Translations under genes and position numbers: made by a program
Notes under the pieces: model-generated
What the model was told of the DNA's origin: nothing
Database searches by the model: none
Seen by the model: only the letters and a program-made list of their open reading frames with translations
From: Candidatus Heimdallarchaeota archaeon
GTDB taxonomy: Archaea > Asgardarchaeota > Heimdallarchaeia > Heimdallarchaeales > Kariarchaeaceae
Direction of reading: 5' to 3'
Assembly: GCA_021399405.1 (NCBI GenBank)
Contig: JAAFKL010000448.1
Span: 1-21,081, forward strand
DNA length: 21,081 bases
Shown: piece after piece, positions 14,574 to 21,081 of the stretch
Position numbering within the stretch: position 1 is the first letter of the stretch
Layout: the number at the start of each line of letters is the position of its first letter

Positions 14574-16514
14574 TTATGCAGGAGTACCTGAACCAGGTGG
14601 AACTGATTTCTTTGATTTAATTACTTTAAAGGTTTCATCACTTGAACGGGGGTTGAATTTATCTGCAAGCCCGACATGCTCAGGAGTTAAGACATTTCTT
14701 AATACATCAGCAAAGGTTTCAACCGTAATGATTTCCATATCATCTCGCACACTTTTATCAAGGTGAAGATCTTCAAAATTTTGTTTTGGAAGAATAATTC
14801 GTTTAATACCAGCCTTGTATGCCGCCTCGGCTTTTAGAGTTGCACCACCAATGGGTAGTACATTTCCACGTACTGAAAGAGAGCCAGTCATGGCTGTATC
14901 TTGCCTAATAGGTGCATTTTCGATAGCGGAAACGATGGCAGTTGCAATTGTGATGGATGCTGAGTCTCCTTCAACACCATGTATACCAACAAATTGAATA
15001 TGTATATCCATGTCTGAGATATCCTTAGCCATGTATTTTTTAATTAATGCTGAAATATTCTGAACTGATTCTCTCGCCATTACACGTAATTGCCCTGTGG
15101 CGATTATCTTACCACCTCTATGACTTGGAGTAATTTCTGCCTCAATTGGCATTACTGAGCCTGCTGAATCACCAATTACAGATAATCCGTTAACACGACC
15201 AATTAAAGCACTGTCGATTAATACCAAATCGTAATCTTTCATACGCTCTAGATGCTGGCTTGTCAACTGATTTTCTAATGTTGTTGCCATCCCTCGTGCA
15301 GCTAATACTTCTTCTTCAGTAACGATATCTTTTCCATTTTCGATTGCTAAATCTCCGGCGGCTCTGATTAATCCACCTAATTCACGTAATTTCAAAGTTA
15401 AAGCATGTTTTCTTGGGCTTCGTTTTCTCGCTTCAAGAATAATCATTTCAACAGCTTTCTTAGTAAAGTGTGGTATCTTATGATCTTTAGCTACTTCTTG
15501 AGCTACCAATCGAGCAATTTTTCGACGATTTGGCATTGTGTCTTCCATCGAATGTCGCATAACTAACTCATACCCTTGCCCTCTAATTCGAGATCTTAAG
15601 GCAGGATGGAGATTTCTAATAGTTTCTTGATTTCCTGCAGCGATTAAAACGAAGTTACAAGGTACAGGTTCAGTTCTTACCATAGCGCCTGAAGATAATT
15701 CACTTTGACCTGTAATTTGGAACTTCTTTTCCTGTAAGGCAGTTAATAATTGTTGTTGGGTTTTTATGTGAAAAGTACCTATCTCATCAATGTATAATAC
15801 ACCTTTGTGAGCTTTGTGTATTAATCCAACCTCAACTCGCTCATGTGGTGGAGTACCTAATCCACCAGATTGAAACGGATCATGTCGTACATCGCCCAAT
15901 AATCCTCCTGAATGTGATCCAGTACCATCATAAAATGGAGCCGTTTCTATTTGTGAGTTATCTACCAAGATTTTAGGAATTAGTACATCACTTCTGCTTC
16001 GTACACTGTTCAACACCATAAAGGCAAATAGACCAACGAAGATTGACATAAGTATGACAGTTGGCTCACCTCGAGAAAAGATTGCACCTAATACAACAAT
16101 TAAGAGAGGAATAATAATTGCAAACATTGATCTTGCACTTTCACCCTTTCTAGCTTGCTCAGCTGCAATTTCTACACGTGCTCTGCCTTCACCAGCGGGA
16201 AGTGTAACAATTTTAGGATTATTAGAATTCTCTGGATTTGCTACAACTAGTATATCTTCAAGTATATTCTTTGGTAACATTTCTGCCATAGCAGACCCAA
16301 GTAATGATTTTCCAGTACCAGGTTCACCAATAAGCATCACATGTCTACCTTGTGATGCTGCTTTTCGTAGTACGTTGACAGCTATTTCCTGACCTATTAC
16401 TTGATCTATGATCCTCGATGGGATAGATATTTCACCAGTATTGCCGAATTCAATATCAAGAACCGCTGATTCGTGATTTTGACCGTTTGATGAATTTTCG
16501 TCAGATGCTTCCAT
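14574..16514 (-). CDS. lonB: Archaeal membrane-anchored ATP-dependent protease LonB
   Basis: LonB degrades unfolded and some regulatory proteins, including membrane proteins, on the cytoplasmic face of the membrane. The 646 residues have the family layout: an AAA+ domain with Walker A GEPGTGKS (63-70); two transmembrane helices inserted in it (~130-147 and ~152-169), which are the mark of archaeal LonB; Walker B VLYIDE (239-244); a sensor AAGN (292-295); an arginine-finger region (ALRSRIRG); and the C-terminal protease domain. The Ser/Lys dyad is Ser518 (VEGDSAS) and Lys561 (GGATLKAEAA). Forty-three residues separate them, the same as I recall for Archaeoglobus LonB. A polar tail of ~30 residues follows. 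The ATG at 16514 is the first start. Probably in one transcript with the acidic 114-residue protein. Confidence 0.96.
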   Translation of the reverse strand: MEASDENSSNGQNHESAVLDIEFGNTGEISIPSRIIDQVIGQEIAVNVLRKAASQGRHVMLIGEPGTGKSLLGSAMAEMLPKNILEDILVVANPENSNNPKIVTLPAGEGRARVEIAAEQARKGESARSMFAIIIPLLIVVLGAIFSRGEPTVILMSIFVGLFAFMVLNSVRSRSDVLIPKILVDNSQIETAPFYDGTGSHSGGLLGDVRHDPFQSGGLGTPPHERVEVGLIHKAHKGVLYIDEIGTFHIKTQQQLLTALQEKKFQITGQSELSSGAMVRTEPVPCNFVLIAAGNQETIRNLHPALRSRIRGQGYELVMRHSMEDTMPNRRKIARLVAQEVAKDHKIPHFTKKAVEMIILEARKRSPRKHALTLKLRELGGLIRAAGDLAIENGKDIVTEEEVLAARGMATTLENQLTSQHLERMKDYDLVLIDSALIGRVNGLSVIGDSAGSVMPIEAEITPSHRGGKIIATGQLRVMARESVQNISALIKKYMAKDISDMDIHIQFVGIHGVEGDSASITIATAIVSAIENAPIRQDTAMTGSLSVRGNVLPIGGATLKAEAAYKAGIKRIILPKQNFEDLHLDKSVRDDMEIITVETFADVLRNVLTPEHVGLADKFNPRSSDETFKVIKSKKSVPPGSGTPA

Positions 16515-16659
16515 AAATTAACGTCATATTATTAAATACAAAAAACAATAAAAAGTGTTTATTTTAGGTGTATTTTTTTTTCTTAGTTCATTGAAAATTA
16601 CTAGACAATTTGAGCAGTTGTTAGTTCGAAAAAAAGAACCAATCTAGAGAAGAAACTCA
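16515..16659. promoter_or_regulatory. Divergent promoter region between lonB and prs
   Basis: This 145-base gap between two divergent genes is A/T-rich, with a T9 run at 16572-16580. I see no convincing TATA box for either gene; on the lonB side a TTTTTATTG stretch about 32-40 bases upstream is the nearest. A GTTC-N8-GAAC inverted repeat (16624-16639) lies about 20 bases before the prs ATG; it could be an operator, but its arms are short. Confidence 0.35.
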
Positions 16660-17568
16660 ATGTTCATTTCCGATCGGAACTTTGATGGGTTAGTGCAGGT
16701 AATTGCCGGTTCTAATTCAATTGAATTTTCCAGAGAATTAGCTACGAAGTTAAATTGGGACTTAATCATTCCACATTTTAAAATTTTCAAAGATGGAGAA
16801 TCATCTCTTAAATTACCGAAATTACCCGCTAAAAAAATATTGATTGTTCAATCTCTCTACAACCCTCAAGATACCCATTTATTTCAACTTTTCAACTTGA
16901 TATCAACAGTTAAACGATTAGGGACAGAACATATAACTCTATATACACCCTACCTTGCTTACGCAAGATCAGATCGTGAAGTATTGCAATTTGAAGCAAT
17001 ATCTGCCAAAACGGTAATAGAAATTTTTGAGAGATTAGGTGTTAATCATCTAATCACCTTGGATGTGCATAATCCAGAAATTGCTCAATTTGTTGAAAAT
17101 ATGAAATTTACTAATCTGTATCCCGTTAAATCTGTTTCAAAATTTTTTAGAGAAGCACTAGATTCTCTTAGTGATGTAACAATTGTCTCACCTGATAAAG
17201 GGGCAATTGAAAGAGCAAAAAAGTTAGCTAAAGGACTAAACCTTCCATATGCATATCTTGACAAAGTTCGTGATCCGATTTCTGGAGAAATTGAAATTAC
17301 AACAGGTGGTATGGAAATTCATACATCATCAGTTATTATTGTAGATGATATAGTTGCGACTGGTGCCTCTCTGGTACAAGCTTCTTCACTCCTAATGATT
17401 ATGGGTGTTACTAAAATTCATTATTTTATTACTCATTTTCTTAGTACTGAGGCCTTAGATCGAATAAAGGAAATTAGTGATGGAATTGTGATTGCTTCAC
17501 ATAGTGTTCCAAGTCTTATTAGTGAAATATCAACTATTGATGATCTATGTGAGGTCTTACTATCTTGA
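16660..17568 (+). CDS. prs: Ribose-phosphate pyrophosphokinase (PRPP synthase), archaeal type
   Basis: This enzyme makes PRPP from ribose 5-phosphate and ATP for nucleotide, His and Trp synthesis. The 302 residues have two phosphoribosyltransferase-like domains: an N-terminal VIAGSNS loop (14-20), FKDGES (43-48), PYLAYARSDR (97-106; ATP site, with Ser where PYxRQD enzymes have Gln), LDVHNPEIAQF (134-144; metal site), SPDKGAIERA (177-186), the catalytic flexible loop DKVRDPISGEIEI (Lys202, Arg204) and the PRPP loop VIIVDDIVATGAS (225-237). Its short length and loop type fit archaeal Prs. The ATG at 16660 is the first start. It overlaps the next gene by four bases and heads the prs-methyltransferase-RNase Z operon. 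Confidence 0.95.
   Translation: MFISDRNFDGLVQVIAGSNSIEFSRELATKLNWDLIIPHFKIFKDGESSLKLPKLPAKKILIVQSLYNPQDTHLFQLFNLISTVKRLGTEHITLYTPYLAYARSDREVLQFEAISAKTVIEIFERLGVNHLITLDVHNPEIAQFVENMKFTNLYPVKSVSKFFREALDSLSDVTIVSPDKGAIERAKKLAKGLNLPYAYLDKVRDPISGEIEITTGGMEIHTSSVIIVDDIVATGASLVQASSLLMIMGVTKIHYFITHFLSTEALDRIKEISDGIVIASHSVPSLISEISTIDDLCEVLLS
17551..17555 (+). promoter_or_regulatory. Ribosome binding site for the tRNA methyltransferase
   Basis: GAGGT inside the end of prs lies 9 bases before the TTG at 17565. This favours that TTG, whose last two bases form the prs TGA stop, over the ATG at 17574, and indicates translational coupling. Confidence 0.5.
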
Positions 17569-18596
17569 AGTGGATGATCAAAACTGCCAGCCATTCTAAG
17601 GGGTTAGTACAAGAGGAAATAAATACATTAGTACAACCACAAAGCGCTGAATGGTTGTTTGATTGTATTGCCATTGTTGAAGCTAGTGAAGAGTTAATAT
17701 CGAGAATTGTTGAATCCAGTGCAACTGCGAAAATGATATTTGCAAATCCAACTATCATGAAAAAAGGAGAGTTAATTGAATCATTAAAAAGTGACAAAAT
17801 ATCAGCTCATGATTTAAATTTGAATCTAATAGATGAATCCAGCACTTTTGTGGTTAGACATGACCACACTGGATCAAATGATAACAAGTTACCAACTGAA
17901 TGGATAGAAAAGGAATTGGGAGCTAGAATTTTATCTTTTCGTCAAGATCTAAAGGTGAATTTGATGAATCCGCAATTTCAATACAGGGCAATAAGTTGGG
18001 CAAATGGGAGCTGTTTAGGTTGGCTACATGCAACAATCAGTTTTGACGGAATTGCGTCTCGGGCTCCCAAAATGGGACCATATTTCCGTGGTGGCGGTAT
18101 GAAACCTAGAATGTGTCGAACTCTTGTTAATTTGCTTTATCCCATGTCTTCCGTTGTAATGGATCCATTTTGTGGTCATGGCGGTATCTTAAGAGAAATT
18201 GCAGATCTTGGTTCATTTGCAATTGGCATAGAAATAAATAAAAAATTATGTAGAGAACTTTTAGGAAATAATAGACACTTCGGTTATGCAGACGTGATTG
18301 CAATTATAATGGGTGATTCATTAAGCCCACCATTTCGTAAAAATGCCTATAATCAAGCGATAACAGATCCACCTTATGCAATTCAAACAACAACAAAAGG
18401 ATTAGATCGTGAAGATTTACTGTCACAATGGTTGCAAAAACAAACTAAAGGATTAAAATTAGTCTTTACCACACCTGAAAACATGCTCCATTCTTTGCCT
18501 TCTCAATGGGAGGTAAATCTAGATCAGAAGGACTTTGTGCATAAATCACTTACGCGAAGAATTAGGAGAGCTAATCTCAGAGGAGATTCCCAATGA
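17565..18596 (+). CDS. tRNA (guanine-N2-)-methyltransferase, TrmG10/Trm11-like
   Basis: The 343 residues show a divergent N-terminal half (~1-165) in the position of the THUMP/ferredoxin-like RNA-binding region, then a Rossmann methyltransferase. The sequence GPYFRGGGMKPRMCRTLVNL (171-190) precedes motif I DPFCGHGGIL (200-209); an acidic residue follows in GIEIN (221-225), and motif IV TDPPYA (267-272) is the N2-guanine type. These match archaeal TrmG10 and eukaryotic Trm11, which make m2G or m2,2G at position 10 of tRNA. The exact site is inferred. The start is TTG at 17565 overlapping the prs stop (TTGA), and its own TGA overlaps the RNase Z ATG (ATGA). Being next to RNase Z fits a tRNA maturation role. 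It does not look closely like canonical TrmG10 in the first 150 residues. Confidence 0.82.
   Translation: MKWMIKTASHSKGLVQEEINTLVQPQSAEWLFDCIAIVEASEELISRIVESSATAKMIFANPTIMKKGELIESLKSDKISAHDLNLNLIDESSTFVVRHDHTGSNDNKLPTEWIEKELGARILSFRQDLKVNLMNPQFQYRAISWANGSCLGWLHATISFDGIASRAPKMGPYFRGGGMKPRMCRTLVNLLYPMSSVVMDPFCGHGGILREIADLGSFAIGIEINKKLCRELLGNNRHFGYADVIAIIMGDSLSPPFRKNAYNQAITDPPYAIQTTTKGLDREDLLSQWLQKQTKGLKLVFTTPENMLHSLPSQWEVNLDQKDFVHKSLTRRIRRANLRGDSQ
18579..18585 (+). promoter_or_regulatory. Ribosome binding site for RNase Z
   Basis: AGAGGAG lies 7 bases before the ATG at 18593 and inside the end of the methyltransferase gene. It is a textbook Shine-Dalgarno and confirms the ATG that overlaps the previous stop. 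Confidence 0.6.
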
Positions 18597-19519
18597 GTGG
18601 CTCAAACCTCACTGTAACATTCCTTGGGACAGGGTCTGCGATTCCACCTGAAAATCGACAACAAGTAAGTTGTGCTTTAAGGCACGCAGAGGGGTTAGTA
18701 ATTTTTGATTGTGGAGAAGGTACACAATATTCTCTGAGAAAATTTAGAATTCGTACTCGTAAAGAAATTGTGATTAGTCTTTCACATCTACATTCTGATC
18801 ACTTTCTAGGACTACCCGGTTTGCTTGCATCATTTCAATTATTAAATCGAGAAGATCCAATTCATATTGTTGGCCCTACTGGAACTTCATTATTAGTAAA
18901 CAATTTAATGATTGCTAATTTTATCAAGGTTGAGTATGAAATTAAAATTCACGAATTGAATGATTCTGATCAATTTAGAGGCAAGGGGTATGTAATTAAA
19001 GCTGTATCTGCCAAGCATGAGGCTAGAGCTTTATCATTTATATGGCAAGAAGATGATCGCCCTGGGAAAGTAAATATTGAAAAAATTAAACAATTGGGTA
19101 TTCCTAGTGGTCCACTTGTTGGACAATTACAAAAAGGGAAAAAGATAGAATGGAAAAATCAAACCATTGATCCAGATACAGTAATCGGAGCGAGAAGGAG
19201 AGGAAGAATTATCGCCTATTCTGGAGATACAGCTCCAAATACTGATTTTGAAAGTAAGCTTGATCCATGTGATTTATTGATACACGAAGCAACATATCCA
19301 GATGGAATGGAAGAATTAGCAGAAGAAAGAGGCCATTCAACAATTTCTCAAGCTGTTAATATTGCAAAAAACGCAAATGTAAATCTAGTTATTTTAACAC
19401 ATTTTTCACCTCGAATTACTGAATGGGATGAAGAAATAGAAAAAGCAATCTCCAATTATGAACCCGTAATGTTTGCATACGAGGGTTTGAAGGTTATTGT
19501 CCCATTAATTGAAGAATAA
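18593..19519 (+). CDS. rnz: Ribonuclease Z (tRNA 3' endonuclease)
   Basis: RNase Z cuts the 3' trailer from tRNA precursors. The 308 residues are the short (RNase Z-S) form of the metallo-beta-lactamase fold: FLGTGSAIPP (10-19), FDCGEGTQ (38-45), the zinc motif SHLHSDHFLGLPG (His65, His67, Asp69, His70), KHEARAL (third site His), the substrate arm with DDRPGKVN and GIPSGPLVGQL, SGDTAP (bridging Asp) and EERGHST plus LTHFSPR near the end. All expected zinc ligands are visible. The start is ATG at 18593 in the ATGA overlap with the methyltransferase, with a strong ribosome site. It is last in the operon and converges with the UPF0201 gene, one base away. Confidence 0.96.
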   Translation: MSGSNLTVTFLGTGSAIPPENRQQVSCALRHAEGLVIFDCGEGTQYSLRKFRIRTRKEIVISLSHLHSDHFLGLPGLLASFQLLNREDPIHIVGPTGTSLLVNNLMIANFIKVEYEIKIHELNDSDQFRGKGYVIKAVSAKHEARALSFIWQEDDRPGKVNIEKIKQLGIPSGPLVGQLQKGKKIEWKNQTIDPDTVIGARRRGRIIAYSGDTAPNTDFESKLDPCDLLIHEATYPDGMEELAEERGHSTISQAVNIAKNANVNLVILTHFSPRITEWDEEIEKAISNYEPVMFAYEGLKVIVPLIEE

Positions 19520-19520
19520 T

Positions 19521-20021
19521 CTAAAATCGTTTTTTATTTTCAATGCGTTTTTGTTTGCGGTAATTAACTAGTCTCCATTCATCATCCGTAATTTCATGTC
19601 CATCATGAGTTTTCGGTGTAAATTTATTTATCACATATTCCATGCCATCAGAAATTATTTGAAAGGATATACTACCTAAGGGAGGATTGTCGTAAACATC
19701 CACTAGTGATAATTTTTTCATTGCAGCCGCTTGTTTGTTAAAATATATTGCGGTCAAGTTTCCTAATGATGATTTTAGTAGTCTCCTTCTTACTGTATCC
19801 AATAATTTAGATTCCCGGATCCATTTGCTTAATATTGTTAATGCATCCCAACCTGAACCTCGTACAACTAAATAAGTACCATCAAATCGAATATCATCAT
19901 TTACATCACCCTCAAGAAATGAATTAAGAATAGCTACAAGTGGAGGTCGGAGTTCTGTAGGATTTAATTTGAGCTCACAAACAATTTCAATATAGCTAGG
20001 TTCTATTAACTCAGTCGACAT
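19521..20021 (-). CDS. UPF0201/COG1325-like RNA-binding-fold protein
   Basis: The 166 residues match the conserved archaeal UPF0201 family (RPS6-like ferredoxin fold), whose function is not established. Visible family features are the N-terminal strand IEIVCELKLNPTE, a helix VAILNSFLEG, the VVRGSGWDALTILSKWIR segment and the block FNKQAAAMKKLSLVD followed by PLGSISFQI. The tail from about residue 135 is polar and longer than the core needs. The ATG at 20021 shares a base with the TAA of the upstream UPF0200 gene (TAATG), so the two are translationally coupled. In some archaea the same two domains are one fused protein, which supports a joint role. Confidence 0.85.
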   Translation of the reverse strand: MSTELIEPSYIEIVCELKLNPTELRPPLVAILNSFLEGDVNDDIRFDGTYLVVRGSGWDALTILSKWIRESKLLDTVRRRLLKSSLGNLTAIYFNKQAAAMKKLSLVDVYDNPPLGSISFQIISDGMEYVINKFTPKTHDGHEITDDEWRLVNYRKQKRIENKKRF

Positions 20022-20605
20022 TACATCTCAATCTCAATTTTTTTTTGATCGATTAAATAGTGTACGACCTCTCGAAATACCTCTTTCGTGTCTTCTATAT
20101 TAGATTCTGATGAAATTAAGATATCTGATTTTGCGATTACATCTCCGATACCTATGTTTAGTTCAATATTATCACGTTTCATGAAGGCTCGATCTGAGAA
20201 AGCATCATCTCGCCTTCTTCTTTGCATCGCTCGTTTTAATCTAGTTTTTTGTGAAGCGTGAATGGCAATCGTATTTAGACTTGGGTAATCTTTTTGAAAA
20301 GTTTGTACTTCAGAATTTGATCTAATTCCATCAATTAAAATTAAATTACTACCTGATTCTATAGCCTGCTGAATCCATTCCAAAGTAATAATTGCAATTG
20401 CATTGGCTCCATTTTCTCGTCTCAGGTCAATCATAACTCGGTCGGAGGATTCTCGGTTCACAGGAAGTCCACGTACTCTACATTCATTTCGAATAACATC
20501 ACCCATAATGATTTGTTTAAATCCGAAATCCGTTGCAATGTCACAGAATAATCCTTTGCCAGCAGATGGCAGACCTGTAACTCCAATAATTGTCAGATTT
20601 TCCAT
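20021..20605 (-). CDS. UPF0200 P-loop NTPase (dephospho-CoA/nucleoside kinase-like)
   Basis: The 194 residues form a P-loop kinase-like fold: IIGVTGLPSAGKG (7-18) with Lys17, a DVIRNECRVRGLP substrate region (36-48), a strand NLILIDGIRS (86-95) in the position of the second aspartate, then a lid RLKRAMQRRRRDD (122-134). This matches UPF0200, an archaeal family related to dephospho-CoA kinase and adenylate kinase; its substrate is not known. The ATG at 20605 follows an AGGGA sequence 5 bases upstream. Its stop overlaps the UPF0201 start. Archaeal dephospho-CoA kinase is a different family, so I do not call this CoaE. Confidence 0.87.
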   Translation of the reverse strand: MENLTIIGVTGLPSAGKGLFCDIATDFGFKQIIMGDVIRNECRVRGLPVNRESSDRVMIDLRRENGANAIAIITLEWIQQAIESGSNLILIDGIRSNSEVQTFQKDYPSLNTIAIHASQKTRLKRAMQRRRRDDAFSDRAFMKRDNIELNIGIGDVIAKSDILISSESNIEDTKEVFREVVHYLIDQKKIEIEM

Positions 20606-20753
20606 GAAAGTCCCTAAAATTTAGATCGTATGATACGTTAAATATTTGTTGTCTGGATAATTAAAAATGAAATTTGATATGCATAATATACTTCAAATCA
20701 ATCATTTTGAGTAAAATATCAATATCGATACAAAATCAATAATAGAATAGAAA
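20606..20753. other. Intergenic region upstream of UPF0200 with a short palindrome
   Basis: The 148 bases hold no gene that I can support. A perfect palindrome CGTAT-G-ATACG at 20627-20637 lies 22-32 bases before the UPF0200 ATG, where it would overlap or neighbour the core promoter. An A/T stretch with TAAATATTT near 20638-20648 is the best TATA candidate, giving a very short leader. The rest is A/T-rich with no clear signal. Confidence 0.35.
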
Positions 20754-20984
20754 TTATAATTTAATAAATGAACCGTAAAAATAGTTAGTTGATTTTCTAA
20801 CAAAATCAACCACATTATTACTAATCAAGTGTCTATTCACATATATGCACATTAGTATCGGGAAAGTTAGTAAATAACTTGGTGTTTCCATATCAATTCT
20901 AAGAAGATGGGATGTGATGAATTTGTAAAATTCATCATTGAGAATGTATGGATTCTCTTTTCTCTTAAGTAAGATTACTTTCAC
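20754..20984 (-). CDS. Possible small ORF or 3' part of a broken gene
   Basis: A 76-codon frame begins at GTG 20984. The product (basic and aromatic, with NDEFYKFITSHLLRID and FPILMCIYVNRHL) has no recognised domain but reads like a folded protein rather than random A/T codons. A separate 21-codon frame (20965-21030, minus) starts with an ATG that overlaps a TGA at 21027-21029. Joining the two through one frameshift would give a protein of about 90 residues. It may be a real small gene, the remains of a longer one, or chance. The start is weak and no good promoter is seen. Confidence 0.35.
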   Translation of the reverse strand: MKVILLKRKENPYILNDEFYKFITSHLLRIDMETPSYLLTFPILMCIYVNRHLISNNVVDFVRKSTNYFYGSFIKL

Positions 20985-21081
20985 TCAGCTGTCTCTCTCT
21001 CATGTTTCCCCAAGATTCTAATATCTTCATTCCCTAGATATTATTGAAAGCATCATGGTCTTACTGAGAAAATCATACAAA
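20985..21081. other. Right edge of window; possible end of an upstream minus-strand gene
   Basis: On the minus strand one frame is open from the window edge (21080) to a TGA at 21027-21029, 17 codons ending in SIISRE. The TGA overlaps the ATG of the 21-codon frame at 21030 in an ATGA junction like those of the prs operon. Too short to identify. No RNA gene or repeat is visible. Confidence 0.25.

Noticed and set aside
14536..14766. Plus-strand frame over the lonB 3' end
   Set aside because: It lies opposite a strongly conserved protease gene and has no recognisable domain.
16620..16645. TTCGAA-like sequence as a tRNA T-loop
   Set aside because: No acceptor, D or anticodon arms can be folded around it; it is part of an A-rich leader with a weak inverted repeat.
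20021..20605. UPF0200 gene as dephospho-CoA kinase (CoaE)
   Set aside because: The P-loop and fold are shared, but the pairing with UPF0201 and the sequence pattern fit UPF0200; archaeal dephospho-CoA kinase belongs to another family.
1..21081. A defence island, integrated element or CRISPR system in the window
   Set aside because: No transposase, integrase, nuclease cluster, direct repeats or att-like duplications were seen; nearly all genes are housekeeping or lineage-specific.

Overview
This is a strongly AT-rich chromosomal window from an archaeon. Archaeal markers are a ribosomal protein of the L35Ae family, a membrane-anchored LonB protease, a UPF0200/UPF0201 gene pair, an archaeal-type PRPP synthase, a TrmG10/Trm11-like tRNA methyltransferase and RNase Z. 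Two adjacent genes encode seven-helix membrane proteins with C-terminal domains that look like the longin/roadblock fold. That fold is abundant in Asgard archaea, so together with the AT-richness and the mix of bacterial-type enzymes I infer an Asgard (Promethearchaeota) lineage, possibly a Heimdallarchaeia-like one. This is an inference; no 16S or other decisive marker is present. I see no mobile element, CRISPR array, tRNA or rRNA.

Layout. At 2-832 (+) lies a partial L35Ae gene with a very long charged N-terminal extension that runs off the left edge. At 850-6943 (-) come an orphan gene plus an O6-alkylguanine-DNA alkyltransferase (operon-like), a Hef/XPB-like superfamily 2 helicase with odd motifs, a SERCA/PMCA-like Ca2+ P-type ATPase and an orphan helical protein. 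At 7046-7348 (+) there is a small winged-helix protein, convergent with a bacterial-type cofactor-independent phosphoglycerate mutase at 7356-8855 (-). At 9065-11140 (+) are a coiled-coil/winged-helix protein and a bacterial-type PepP aminopeptidase. At 11155-11790 (-) are an HxlR regulator and a small orphan.

The most unusual part is 11997-14184 (+), the tandem pair of 7TM proteins with longin/roadblock-like tails, divergent from the HxlR gene. It is followed by LonB with a small acidic partner (14208-16514, -). The stretch 16660-19519 (+) is a tight operon of PRPP synthase, tRNA m2G10-type methyltransferase and RNase Z, joined by stop/start overlaps. Last comes the UPF0200/UPF0201 pair (19521-20605, -) and a gene-poor right end that may hold a small, possibly frameshifted gene.

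How the genes work together: the right half is informational/housekeeping (nucleotide supply, tRNA maturation, membrane proteolysis). The left half mixes translation, DNA repair, ion transport and glycolysis. Translation starts use TTG and GTG as well as ATG. Genes inside operons often have visible purine-rich Shine-Dalgarno sequences, whereas several first genes look leaderless or nearly so.
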